Below, in pieces: positions 23,107-34,188 of a DNA stretch of 64,000 nt; within the stretch, counting starts at the first letter, position 1, and the number at the start of each line of letters is the position of its first letter. Position numbers and translations under genes: made by a program. Under the pieces are notes generated by a model. It had not been told where the DNA came from, made no database searches, and was given only the letters and a program-made list of their open reading frames with translations. This stretch comes from Hortaea werneckii (Eukaryota; Ascomycota; Dothideomycetes; Mycosphaerellales; Teratosphaeriaceae), in NCBI GenBank assembly GCA_037044905.1, contig JBAOKB010000144.1:1612001-1676000 (forward strand), given 5' to 3'.

Positions 23107-24831
23107 ATGGCAGATTCTCACCCTGTTCATTACTCAAAAGATAGCTCGGCGGGTGACTGTCGTCCATCGAGATTCTCCTCCATCGGCCAGTCGCCTAACG
23201 AGCGAGACTTGCAATTCAAGACCGTGAACGGGCAGCAACATGGCCCTCCTCCAAGCCTCCCAAGTATTCGACGGACTCCGAGTCATGCCATCGAGCTCCC
23301 GCCTCTACCTCGGGCGACGAACCCATCAGCTGATAGTTTTCCCACGCGTCTTGCTGGTGTCTCTTCCATCCTCAATCCTTCGGACAACGAATCTGAAACG
23401 GATGGACGACGAAGAAAATCGCATGAGCTCGCGAATGTGAGCAAGACGGGACCTTCTTTACCTCCGCTCGCCACGAGCGATCAACCGTCCCGCCGACAAA
23501 GTCCATCGGTTGCAGCATCAGTCTCTCCACGCTTTTCCCAAGGCTATCTGAACGAGGGGGGTTATCGTAGGATTCTCACCCCTCGATCACCTTCACTTTC
23601 TCAGGCCGGACGCTTTCCCTCTGTCGCACCAGCTGCAAGATCTTTCAGTGCCCAGCAAACGCCATTTCCTGGCTCTCCAGGCCACCATTGTCGTGCACCA
23701 GCTGTGGTTCCACCGGCACCTCACCTAATGCCTACGGATACAGCTGACACAGGCAACGCTGGCAGCTCTCCGAAACAGCATGCGCCCGAAGAGCCGTTCA
23801 GAAAAAGAAACTCCGGAGCTGAGAGGATCTTGTCGGCGCCTTCTGCCAGCGCAAGCCCAAGCACTTCGTATTCATCGTACAGTCGGACAGGTCCTGGGTC
23901 ACCAGGGCCCCAGCTTCACGCTACAACGTTGTACGCTCGAGACTCAGGCCCTCACGGCACCGGTGAATCGAGCGACAATGTAATGGGACAGGACAGGCGG
24001 CCCATTGGCATACCGATCTCCTCATCAGGCGGTCAAAACACCTATCAAATGATGACACTGGAAACGACTTCAGGGACTGTTCAGCTGCCCGTCGACGTTC
24101 AGGCAGCATCGAGGGTCGCGGATGAGAAGCGTAGGAGAAATGCAGGAGCGTCAGCGCGTTTCAGACAAAGGCGCAAAGAGAAGGAAAAGGAGGCTTCGAC
24201 AACGATTGCAAGGCTGGAGCAGCAAATGAAGGAGCTTTCGGAGGATGCTGACTTCTACAAGCGCGAGCGAGATTACATGGCTTCGGTCATATTGCAAGCG
24301 TCCGGTGCAGAGCGACACTTTCCGCGACCTACATCACCCAGGCGACGCCGATCCTCAGTTGCCACTGGCGGCCATAACAGTACGAACGGGAGCGCTTTTG
24401 GCAATGCTCGCGAATCAAGAGCTCATAGTCCAGACGAAGGGCGCAATGTTCGGCGGAGGACCTCACTGGCACCACACCCTCCGCTTGGAACGCAAAGTGT
24501 CGTCTCTCCCGCAGGAATGCCAATGCATTCTGCGTACGCTCAACAGAATTATGGCACGCCTATCGCACCGCAGCCTCCACCTCAGCAGCATCCGCATCCC
24601 CATCCGCATCAGCACCAGCACCAGCACCAGCACCAGCAGCATGTTCAATCTTTGCCACAAACGCGCTCGCCACTTCCAATGGAAGGCATGCCACCGCCTT
24701 TAGCCCATTCCTCCATGCAAAGAGGACAGACGCAAGGCTTGCCACCTCTGATGCAAGCACCGCCTCAAACCGGTCCTTGGAATCCCTATGCAGGAGATTA
24801 CCACCACGGCGCTACCAACGAGTCACGTTGA
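23107..24831 (+). CDS. bZIP transcription factor
   Basis: Single exon from the first in-frame ATG at 23107 (MADSHPVHYSKD), 574 residues. The frame stays open upstream to about 22903 without an ATG, so an upstream exon or longer N-terminus is possible. The basic region at about residues 340-362 contains RRNAGASARFRQRRKEKEKE, with the Asn-x-x-Ala-x-x-Ser-x-Arg signature that contacts DNA, followed by a heptad zipper (IARLEQQMKELSEDADFYKRERDYM). The long N-terminal region is Ser/Pro-rich and disordered. The C-terminus has a His-Pro then His-Gln repeat. This places it among fungal bZIP regulators of the NAGASARFRQRRK type; no specific ortholog is claimed. Confidence 0.9.
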   Translation: MADSHPVHYSKDSSAGDCRPSRFSSIGQSPNERDLQFKTVNGQQHGPPPSLPSIRRTPSHAIELPPLPRATNPSADSFPTRLAGVSSILNPSDNESETDGRRRKSHELANVSKTGPSLPPLATSDQPSRRQSPSVAASVSPRFSQGYLNEGGYRRILTPRSPSLSQAGRFPSVAPAARSFSAQQTPFPGSPGHHCRAPAVVPPAPHLMPTDTADTGNAGSSPKQHAPEEPFRKRNSGAERILSAPSASASPSTSYSSYSRTGPGSPGPQLHATTLYARDSGPHGTGESSDNVMGQDRRPIGIPISSSGGQNTYQMMTLETTSGTVQLPVDVQAASRVADEKRRRNAGASARFRQRRKEKEKEASTTIARLEQQMKELSEDADFYKRERDYMASVILQASGAERHFPRPTSPRRRRSSVATGGHNSTNGSAFGNARESRAHSPDEGRNVRRRTSLAPHPPLGTQSVVSPAGMPMHSAYAQQNYGTPIAPQPPPQQHPHPHPHQHQHQHQHQQHVQSLPQTRSPLPMEGMPPPLAHSSMQRGQTQGLPPLMQAPPQTGPWNPYAGDYHHGATNESR

Positions 24832-26839
24832 TGGGGCCGCAGCCTCTTAGTCGGGGCCACATTGTTTAAAAGCAAAATACCCACTCTTTACAATAATCCA
24901 TTCTAACTTCAGATGATACCCTAGATCGCACGGCTGTTTGCATTTTTCGGTGCGGAGAATTATTTTTCACTTTGATTGGGCGGGTTATGTGATATTAAAG
25001 CTTCGGGTCACTGTACATTTATCCGGAAAATGCCAAACATTTAGTATACGAGCATTTGGCGAGACAGTCCACCAGCCACCACCTGGATTGTGTAAGCGCA
25101 GAACACTAGAGGGGGCCAGAGAGTGTAATTTGCCCGGAGACATTTTCTCCTGTGTTTGAGACATTGGATGGGCCTTTGTGTCTTGTCTTCGGGCACCAAC
25201 TAGGAGATGTATGTATAACTAAAATCGAGCCAAACCAACCAACCAAACACATCATCATCATCTCATGTCACACTGGCGATGGCGACAATGGAGTCTCGAC
25301 TTTGACGAACCTCTTGCCAAGCGCCTGCGAAGACCGTTTTCAAACCCTCCCCTCTCGAGCTGCGCAAAACCCAGTCGCTACTTTTTGCCCTCGGGCAAAA
25401 ATTAAGTATTCTTAAGGCCCCGTGCAGATCATATTCCCAAGCCCGTTGTCATTAAGGTTTCTGGCCCTCATGCTTTGCCAACGGTGAGGTCAATTATTAA
25501 GGTTTCATCACACAATAGGGTTTTCGAACGGCTTTTTTGGCCGCCGAACACGTGAACGATACATATGACGTTGGGGTCCGTTTTGTCCAAGGTCACATTC
25601 TCAGCTGAGTGAAAGGATGGGAAGTTATGGTTTCTCAGCGCATATTAGAGCGACTTAGGGGTGTCACCTATCAGTTTCGGACATGATGTGAGAAGCGTTC
25701 ATGAGTTCACACTACCTATGAAAACACAAACCTATACGTCCTGAGGGAGACCAATCTAGTTCTGCTCTGGCAGAAAGGATAGCCTTTGGCACGGTGTGCC
25801 ATGCATCGGCATAATACGACTGTGAAAGCATGTGGCTTCGGGCATTTATCAACTGTTAAACCTCCACCGTTCCAATTTCTCTCCTGCAGAACTAATGGGG
25901 GAGGGTAGATCATCAGGTGATACTGTTTACACGCGCTGCTTGCGTCTAAAGGAGGGAAGGTTACAACCCAAGAAAAGTCTCCTAGAAAGTCCCGCGCGGC
26001 TGACCTGGCGGTGCCTGGCGTGTCGAGCCTATTTGATTAGCGTCAGCAGAAGGCCCAACGGCTATCCACAAGGATTGTGCCCTTTTTCAAAGTTGCCGCT
26101 TGAAAGCTCGCCTGTAGAGTTTCCACGAGGCCATGTCCACATTAATCTAAAGGATCGCAAGGCGCGAGATGGCAGGGACAGAATCACGATAAGACCGTGA
26201 AGCCAAAGTGCCCGGTATGTCGCTGGTAGCAGCGGCCGGGTTGTAGCATTAGAACGGCTAGTGATCGAGCTCGAGGTCCCCTGTAAGGTGGGCCTCGAGA
26301 CGGCCAGAAGCGCATACTGGCAATTGGGCATTCGCCCGGTATGCTTTGGGGGATATGTCGCCCACTGACTCATGCACAATTGCCCGCAGGGAAGACATTA
26401 TAGCACGTCGGGAGGACAGCCTATTGGTCGTTCTTTTTGACTTTTAATGACAGCTAGTGATGCTCACGGGGACAATATACCGACCAGGCAACAGCATCAT
26501 TATGATATGTCCCCACAACCATGCCCTAGAGTGCATGTGCATCACGCTGCGCAATGATGATATTGAGCAAGTGGAAAGTGCAGGGTCTTCAGATGTTTGG
26601 GCCGACAGACTACTGTGCGCAGAAATTCCAGCGACCCCTCCTGAACAGCATGTCACCTTCAGCTTCGTATCTGGCGATCTTCCGAAGACAGGCTCATTGA
26701 TTGTTTCCTGGGGCGGTCAATATGCCTGCTTCCTTCTGTATAGAAAGTTTTGCACGATAGGGAGAAGAGACGCTGCGCCGAACGCCAGGTTTACATCAAG
26801 ATCTACGCGACCTAGAGCAGAGCCTCAAAGCAAATAATG
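24832..26839. other. Two-kilobase region without a supported gene
   Basis: Short frames only. The plus-strand frame 26457-26837 (126 residues) ends just before the next gene's stop codon and has no recognised domain; 25832-26200 likewise. Expected contents are the bZIP 3' UTR and the 3' flank of the following gene. Confidence 0.45.
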
Positions 26840-27826
26840 TTAGAACAAGCCGGATGTGTCGACATGCTCGTCGACGCCTTCGCTTTCCCGAGCGTTTCTA
26901 CTTTGTCTGATCGGAGTCTTGTATGTCCTGGACTCCTGCTCCCCTTCCTCGGCCCAGGCCTGCTCCCTCTGCCCATCATAGGCGAGCGTATCGCATGTGT
27001 GCCACCCTGCCGTGGAGCTTTCGAGCGCATTCCAGCTAAGAGCCGCGACCTCTCGAACCTTGCTAGGCTCTATCGTCGAAAGATGCTCTCGCTTGGTTTC
27101 ATGATCTTCACTTTCGCTCGCGGCAAACGTAATTCCGTTTTTCGAGACGTTACACTGTAAAGAGGACATGACAGCCTTGACAATCCATCTCCAGTCCACC
27201 TCCCAGTGCGAACTTACGGAGCCATCGTCGTTTACAGCCGTGGAATAGCACCCGGTCGCCGTTCTTTCTCCAGCGGTACAGGGTCGAGGACAGCTGCGTC
27301 CACAGACGGTGATGTTCAATTCCGTTAGATGCATCCCCTTCAGCAGCTCAAGAACCTCTCCCCAGACCTTGCGATTTTGCGGGATGTGAAGCCGTTCACC
27401 CGCCTCTAGCGGCATGAAAAGCCACAAGAGCTCAGAGGCATGCATTTCGAGCCGGAGCTTCCTTACCATCTTCCTCTGCGAAAGCGAAAGGCGAGAGAGC
27501 CACTTCATTAGATCGTGAGCGGCTGTGTCGAATGCCGCTTTCGAGCCAGTGTGCGAAACGGAGCCGAAGGGGCCAGAGCAGTAGACAAATGTCGTCGTGC
27601 TTAGGAGACATCTTTCCAGGGAAGCGTGGAGATGGACACTGCTTTTGAGAAGCGCATGGTTGATACCAAGACTGATAAATCCGTTGGGTAGGTGGCAGAT
27701 CCTATTTGTTAGATCGTTGCATAGCGAGTTTGAGTCCCGTGACGCCTTCTCCTCGGCTCGTGTAGACTCGAGAATTTGGCAGAGGATTTCGGCTGGTGAG
27801 GTTTCGATTCGTGCTAGAGGATGCAT
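26840..27826 (-). CDS. F-box-like hypothetical protein
   Basis: Uninterrupted frame of 328 residues from ATG at 27826. The N-terminal ARIETSPAEILCQILESTRA resembles the start of an F-box helix (consensus LPxEILxxIL with the Leu replaced). The middle part is a helical repeat-like region (LSQRKMVRKLRLEMHASELL) followed by KGMHLTELNITVCG, reminiscent of one leucine-rich strand-turn. Proteins of this layout are common orphan families in Dothideomycetes. The function is unknown, and the C-terminal 60 residues look disordered. Confidence 0.6.
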   Translation of the reverse strand: MHPLARIETSPAEILCQILESTRAEEKASRDSNSLCNDLTNRICHLPNGFISLGINHALLKSSVHLHASLERCLLSTTTFVYCSGPFGSVSHTGSKAAFDTAAHDLMKWLSRLSLSQRKMVRKLRLEMHASELLWLFMPLEAGERLHIPQNRKVWGEVLELLKGMHLTELNITVCGRSCPRPCTAGERTATGCYSTAVNDDGSVSSHWEVDWRWIVKAVMSSLQCNVSKNGITFAASESEDHETKREHLSTIEPSKVREVAALSWNALESSTAGWHTCDTLAYDGQREQAWAEEGEQESRTYKTPIRQSRNARESEGVDEHVDTSGLF

Positions 27827-28214
27827 AGAGATACGATGTAAGCGAAAGACTTCGAGATTCGAGATCCTGTATAGCAACACAAGAGATGTCGTGATAGGCA
27901 GTAAGAGGCTGGTGCGATTATTGCTATAGCGCAGCGTGGTAAGGTACCTAGTTAGTAACTGGGAAGGCGCTCAGCAGTCAGTGGTACGAGTTGAAGGAAA
28001 GCAAGATGCACGAGACCCGACAAGTCCATTTCTAATAAGCAAGCGCCACTCGAGCATTCACAAGTTGGTTGGGAAATGTTTCGACCTGTTTCGCTGCGAT
28101 CCACTTACAGCCGACAAACATCCTACCTCAGCGACCACGTTTTGTAGCTAGCGTCAAGCCAAAGAAAGGAGCACAAGTCTCCCAGCCAATTTGAACCACG
28201 GTTGTGAATGTCGA
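27827..28214. other. No gene seen
   Basis: Tandem arrangement spacer between the folylpolyglutamate synthase stop and the start of the F-box-like gene. Probably the promoter of the latter and the 3' UTR of neither in full. Confidence 0.4.
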
Positions 28215-29784
28215 TTATGATTGTAGTATGCGTAAAGAGGGCCCGACAAGATGCTGGCTGCCGGTAATCAGGATTTGAGCAGCCGGTTCTTTCGCAGCTA
28301 GGTCACGGGCGTAGCTGAGAGCTCTGGGTATATTCACCACTTCCGTCACCTGTCCACTTGCTTTGCTGTTCTTCCAGACCTTGCTGAAGGCGGCAAGATC
28401 TGCGCCAGACCCATCGCCAGCATGGCCGTCTCCCTCGTCCTGTTCCTCGTACGTCGTAAAAATGACGTGGTCCATGCTGACCTCATGCTTGAAAAGTGCA
28501 TGCGCGAGATTGTCCAGGAGTTGTTCAGCGTCACGTAGCTCGTTTATATGCGCGAATATTAATATCCGCAAAGGTTCGGCGCCACCATAGTCAATCTTCT
28601 TGCCAGCCTCCGCGAACCATTCGGCTGCCAGAGCGACGCTCATGTCATTATGCGCTGCATCAAGGAACCAAGTCGAACGCTCCTGCGTCACGACCTGAAA
28701 GCGACCCGGCCATGTCCATTGCGCGACTCCGGTCTCAATATCTGCAGGTGACAGATCGCTGCAGCCCTGTGGGGCCGTTTTGTGTAGGAAGGCGTCTGCT
28801 GCCGCCAGCGCCAACGAAGCATTCTTTCTCTGCACTTTTGGCTCCAGTTTCAGGGCGACCTTTGGCAGACGTTCATCTTCGTCGACGAATCTTACGACCT
28901 GATCGTGCTCGGCGGAACGCTTTTGCAGAACTTCTTCTAAGCTCTGATCTTGCCGCGCAGAAAGCGCAACGGCTCCTCGCTTGAAGATCCCGGACTTGTG
29001 CCATGCAATGTTCTCGATTGTCGGCCCTAACTGAGCGATATGATCCATCCCGAGCGCAGTAATGGCCGTGACCGCGGGCTTTTGAATGACATTGGTCGCG
29101 TCATACTCGCCACCGTGATGTGTCTCGATGATCGCCACATCCACACCCTCTCGGATGAAGACGTGGAAAGCAAGCAGAGCCCAAAGCTGCAAAGTCCGGG
29201 GGCCGCGCTGGATCAGCTCTTTGCTAGGATCATAGTCCGAATGTAATTGAGGCAAAGAGTCGTAGACTTCGAAGAAGTATTTGGCGAGAAGTCCACGCTC
29301 CAACGGCTGCATATTAATCCGGATGCGTTCCTCCGGGGCCATCAGGTGTGGCGAGGTATAGAGACCGGTCTTCTTCGGATAGCCAGTGCGAGTTCCATGT
29401 GTCCGAAGAAAAGACTCGATGAAGGCACAAGTGCTGCCTTGCCCTTGGTGCCTGCCACATGGATCACGTTGAGGTTGTTGATGTCTTCAGCCTAGGATGG
29501 GGTTAGTTGGCTTACGAATGCGGTGCAACCCAACGCATACCGAATGCCCTATTGCCTGCAACCAGTTGCTCATTCCAGCTATACTGGGTGTGCCTCTGAG
29601 ATCAGGCGTTCCGCTTGATTTCGGCACCTGCTCGTCGGTGGCATCGTGCAGAGATGCGGCGTTTGGCCGGCGAATACGCTTCCGGCCTTCGATGATGTTA
29701 ATTGCAGCCTGGGTTACACATTAGCAAGCTGTATTTTCAGCAGCACGTTTGAACAAGTCTCACTTCATAATTTCGAGTCTCCAT
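28215..29784 (-). CDS. MET7: Folylpolyglutamate synthase, frame broken in the P-loop
   Basis: ATP-dependent ligase that adds glutamates to folates. Exons: 29784-29764, intron 29763-29709 (GTGAGA to CCCAG), 29708-29541, intron 29540-29492 (GTATGC to CCTAG), 29491-28215. The N-terminus METRNYEAAINIIEGRKR runs through MSNWLQAIGHS, DINNLNVIHVAGTKGK and CAFIESFLRTHG to YTSPHLMAPEERIRI, AIIETHHGGEYDATN, GMDHIAQLG and WTWPGRFQ, all family blocks. The third exon is 1277 bases, one short of a whole number of codons. The break lies at 29437-29438, where CC replaces the CCC needed to read GTKGKGSTC. As written, the upstream frame stops within about 30 codons. The rest of the gene is intact, so a consensus error is at least as likely as real inactivation. 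Confidence 0.88.
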
Positions 29785-30312
29785 TCTAACTGGTAGGGGA
29801 GATTGGGCTGCCAAACAATATGCTCTGTTATGGCGTCCTTGTACTGCGAGCCATGGAAAAGTCGAGCAGCTAAATAAGTACGGATGACTCCACAGCTGCA
29901 CCCTTTGCATTCCTCGCGATCGGTTTCATTCGCTCCACCGTCATCGCCTCATCCAATTGACCCCATCGGCCACTTTCACGTGCGTCGTCCGTGTTAGTAC
30001 CACGCAATGAGGTAGCCCTTGGACGACGAACAAACAAAGTTTACTAACTAGCTAGCGTGATACCTGCTGTCCCATGCTCAAATTTGCAACGGGTTGACAC
30101 AATTGAAGTCACCAATTGCCCTCACCAATGCAGGCGCCGCAACATGTCAATGTTGTGGATGAATTGAGCATGCTGCCAATCCTGATTACTACGGTCGTAA
30201 TCGGGCGAAGGTTGCCTCCTGGCGCCGCCGCGTCGCTTTGGCGACGAGACCTCGCAAACTGGTAAGGTGAATCTGCAAAAGCATCGCATGATTTTATTTG
30301 AGCATTGCCACT
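29785..30312. other. Intergenic region, no gene seen
   Basis: Spacer between the 3' end of the CX9C gene and the start of folylpolyglutamate synthase, both on the minus strand. It presumably contains the synthase promoter. Confidence 0.4.
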
Positions 30313-31362
30313 CTATTTTTCGTTATCCCAACCCCAGAGCCTCTTAATCGTGTCACCCACTGTCTCCTTCCCTCTTTCTCTCCTGTCCAGTCGCCCTGCC
30401 CGCTCGGCGTCAAGAGCAGCCTTGATCTGCTGCGCGTACTCGATCTGGCTCCGCGTTTCTGCTGCGATGAGCTGCAGCTCCAGCTCCCTTTCTCGCGGAT
30501 TCAGGTCCTTGATCTGCTCACGAATCTGCTTCTGGCGCTCCAGGCTGTACATGCTGAGATCGAATTCACCTGCCTGTGCATCCGCCGCAGCGCCAGACTT
30601 GCCGCTCATCTGTAGCGCTCTCTGCCTTGCCTTTGCCCAAGCAGAATCCTCTCCCAAAGCCTGTGTCGTGCTCCTCTCCTCGATCAGAGGTACTTCCACT
30701 GGCGCCTCTACACCCTCTTCTCTCGCCTTTTCTGCCGCAGCTTCGCGGTCCAGCATTTGATGATAAAGCTTGTCTGCGTGCATCTGTATCCGCTCTTCCT
30801 CCTGTTCACTCCTCACGCTTGACAGGTAACCCAATGCCTTTAAGAATCTGGACTGCATCGTGTAGCATCGCATGAACTCACGATTGGAGCCGCGACACAT
30901 GTTCATGCGCTCTTGAAATGTGCCGTTCTCCCAGCAGTCGCGCTCAGCCATTTGCTCCATTACGCAGTTCTCTACGGCGGCACGACCAATGGCCGCGCGA
31001 CGGTCGTTGTAGGCCTCGATCACGTCCCGTAATCTATCTTGCTCGTTCTTGCCTGCGTTGTCCACTTCGCCTTGAGGTCGGTAATTCTTCCATAAATGTG
31101 CATATCTCCCGTCTTGGAAGAGACTCTCTGGCGGGACGGCTGATGCTTGCTGGTGTGCTGGATCGCCTTGCTGTGGCTGCTGCGAAGGATCCTCGGTTGT
31201 CCATCCTAGCTGCTTTCGATATGTATCAGGTTCTCTCCTTGATTCTGAATGTGATGGTTCGTATTTGACAGGCGATTCCTTGTCCAAGAAGTCCTTTAAT
31301 GCCGGATCAAGCTTGCTGTATGGGTCGTCGGCAGGCTTCTTGCTATCCCAGAACCAGCCCAT
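30313..31362 (-). CDS. Twin CX9C (CHCH-like) conserved fungal protein
   Basis: Single uninterrupted frame of 349 residues, ATG at 31362 (MGWFWDSKKPADDPYSKL). Four cysteines form two CX9C motifs: Cys133-Cys143 and Cys156-Cys166, separated by 12 residues and followed by a predicted helix. This spacing is typical of coiled-coil-helix-coiled-coil-helix proteins imported into the mitochondrial intermembrane space through Mia40 and Erv1. The C-terminal half is highly charged and helical (LERQKQIREQIKDLNPRERE). There is no classical presequence, as expected for Mia40 substrates. A role in respiratory complex assembly or cristae is plausible but not shown by the sequence. Confidence 0.75.
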   Translation of the reverse strand: MGWFWDSKKPADDPYSKLDPALKDFLDKESPVKYEPSHSESRREPDTYRKQLGWTTEDPSQQPQQGDPAHQQASAVPPESLFQDGRYAHLWKNYRPQGEVDNAGKNEQDRLRDVIEAYNDRRAAIGRAAVENCVMEQMAERDCWENGTFQERMNMCRGSNREFMRCYTMQSRFLKALGYLSSVRSEQEEERIQMHADKLYHQMLDREAAAEKAREEGVEAPVEVPLIEERSTTQALGEDSAWAKARQRALQMSGKSGAAADAQAGEFDLSMYSLERQKQIREQIKDLNPRERELELQLIAAETRSQIEYAQQIKAALDAERAGRLDRRERGKETVGDTIKRLWGWDNEK

Positions 31363-31686
31363 GATTGTTTGACAATATGCTTCGGTCTCCTAATTCTGTT
31401 GAATCGCAGGAACAATTGTCTTTGGACGAAATGGTCTTTGGTATTCCACTTGAACACGCTTCGCCTCGCGGAGTCGCCGCGGAGAATCACATGCAAGCGC
31501 AAGCGCCCAAGCTTCCCGGGACTGGCACGGGACGACCCAAGAGCCGTCGTTGCCGGACGCTATGGCCGTTTTAGGAGTAACACAAACATGCTATGTTGAC
31601 CCAAAGCTTCTCTGCACAACAATCCGCTTCATTTTCATTTTGCATCGTCCGTAATCTCAATGTAGCGGGAGCAGAAGATAGGCAAT

Positions 31687-33913
31687 ATGTCACAGAGCAC
31701 GCCCTCTAAACGTATGGCTCCTCAATAGGACAGAGCACGACAAGGGCTGACACTGGTGCAGAGGATAGACTTGAAAGACATCTTATGCGGCAACGAGGTG
31801 CTGGGTATGTCCATCTGGTCATATCGGAATGGGAAAGACCTCAGTTGACAAGATCATAGCTCGCGAACTGTGAATGCAAACTTCGGCTTCGAAGTTGACT
31901 TCGGCGCACCATCATCCAGCGAACCGACATCCGACACCTGCCGAGCAACCACCAGTTAAACGACGGAAAACGACGGCACGAGGCGATGATGATCCGGTAT
32001 TTACTGACGCTGATCCCACCACCCAATTACGAGACGAGGAAGCCGAGCAGCCGACAGGAATGTAAAAAGAGCAAGAAAAGCCGGCGTAAACTGCCAGTGG
32101 ACGAAGATGACGAAGCACAGAGGCCATGTACCAACCATGCAGATGATAGCTTTGTGGCGCATACCAAATCAAAGAAAGGCGGCGCAAATAAGAAAGTAGG
32201 AGAGTCTTTGGTCATATACGAGGATGGCGAGCAACAGCCACCTGCACAGAGGGTTGCTGCTAAGGGAAGAGGAAGGACAGCAGCACCAAAAGAAGCAAAG
32301 ACGGCGCCTTCCGAAGACATGTCGATTCAATCGAAGAGCCAGGAGTCCCAATCCGAGCCGATACAGCCCCTCGATGAGGTGAATCCGATTGATGATCATC
32401 CCGCGAAGCCAACGCGAGGCACAAAGAGGAAGGCAGCTGTTGCGCCGCGTGCGTCCCGCAGAAAGGTGCTTGCTGTGGACGCAGAGGCCGGTGAGGAAAG
32501 CCGTGAGGCCCGTTCCAGAGAAGATTCTACTGCAATGCAGTCCAACGCAGGAAATGAGAATGAGATGCTGCCCACTGAAATTCCAGCTGGTGGCAAAGCC
32601 TCGCCAAAGCCCAAGGGACAGCGCAAGCGAGCCGGTCTTTCTTCACGAAGGCAGCCTTTGGCTGAGACTGATACAAACGCTTCACCTCAGAAACAAGAGC
32701 AGAACTGGATAGGCAAAGCCAATGCAAAGGAAAAGCCTGCTGACACGAACAGCGTGCCAGCCAGGCCAGCAAAAGGCAGAGCGAAGACGACTCGCGGCCA
32801 GCCGAAAAGCGGTAAGAAGGCACAGACTAAAAGGGAAGACGACTGCGAAAAGGCTGCCGAAGATATGAGCAGAGAGGAAGAGGCAGTGTCTGGCAGGAAC
32901 ATCAACTGCCAATGTCCCTGGTGATAAGCCAGAAGCCGACGCTCAGGATCACATTCAGAATCTTGCGCCACAAGACCAGCCATTGGAGAACCAACCTACA
33001 TCCCAGGATAAAGTGGACAGCGATGATCAGCAAGCCAACATTGCTGAATCTGCAGCTCGCCCTGGCACACCTCGCCAGGCCGACAAAGCCAGGACGGCAA
33101 GAGCCCCAAGGACACGCAAGCCTCAACAACCCTCTGAAGACAATCTTCAAAGTCACAGGACCATGTCTCTACGGCACGCTCGGCAGCATCCCAGCCAACA
33201 TCGCCCATCTCATCCACACCCACCACTTCCCCTCAGGCAATTCCAGAACCTTCGCCATCTCCTCAAAAGAAAGCAGCTCCGCCGCCTCCGGGCACACCAC
33301 CGACCGAGACCGCGCGACCGGTCGCCCGGCCGCCGAAGGACGCCGAGCACGAAGAGAAAAAGAAACCGAAAATGCGCATCGACCCCGAAACGGGCGACCC
33401 TTCGCGGCGAGAGACTGTTAGGACCAGGAAAGTCGAGGAGGGAGCAGGCGGCCTGAAACGCCAGCTTTTCAAGAAGAATGCGCCAGCGCCGGCGCCTCCG
33501 ATCGCCGAAGAAGCCGACTCGGACGAGGAACAAGGAAGCACGAACGTCGACGACGAGATGGACTGGCTATTCGCGCCTATTGAGAAACAGCAGCGTATGC
33601 CGCATCAGCCTGCGAGGTCGGCGAAAGCGAAGCCCCGGGGAAGAAACGAGATAGTTATGGACGCCTTGGGGATATTGATCTGGATGACCTTTGCACGAAT
33701 ATTGTTTCCTTTGCTGGAGTCGGGGCTAATAAGTCCGGCTCTGCTCAGCCAGAGGCGGCGCGAGCGCTAAAGGTAGGCAAGGGGAGGGTATGCGGTAGTG
33801 AGGGAGCGTTGGATATCTCTATTATAAAGACTCATGAGAAGGCGAGAATGTCTGGCGTTGTTGTTGTGGAGTGCTTTTTGAATAACGTACGCCAGCCCAT
33901 AGACTTTGTATGA
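31687..33913 (+). pseudogene. Lys/Arg-rich nuclear-type protein, multiply frame-broken
   Basis: A single low-complexity basic protein appears to run through several frames. It begins at ATG 31687 (MSQSTPSKRMAPQ), meets an in-frame TAG at 31726-31728, then continues in the same frame to a GTATGT donor at 31805. After it, SRTVNANFGFEVDFGAP, PPVKRRKTTARGDDD, KKSKKSRRKLPVDEDDE, the long 32045-32890 segment, DKPEADAQDHIQNL, KAAPPPPGTPPTETARP and DSYGRLGDIDLDDLCTN lie in successive different frames with no usable introns between them. The composition is AT-hook-like (PKGQRKRAGL, TRGTKRKAA), suggesting a chromatin or kinetochore-type protein. No named family is recognised. Either a decaying gene or a poorly polished stretch. 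Confidence 0.55.
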
Positions 33914-34188
33914 CTTGAAACCCCGTGTTGATGAGAAACGTCGCTCCTTGTCTTCTGGGTCCACGCAATAAGTATTTCGCACCCGCCTGCCTACTCGACC
34001 TCACTTGGCGGTGAGACTGTGAAGATAAGATCATATATCTCCAATTCTGTTTGTTCCCTCTTCGCCACAATTGAACTCTCACCGAGGACGGCAAATATTT
34101 GAGAGCGTGCGTCTGGAATGGTTTCGTACGAAGGGATTTGATGGGGTCACATAGGCTCAAAGCTGACGCGCCTTCTTTCAAATCTAAT

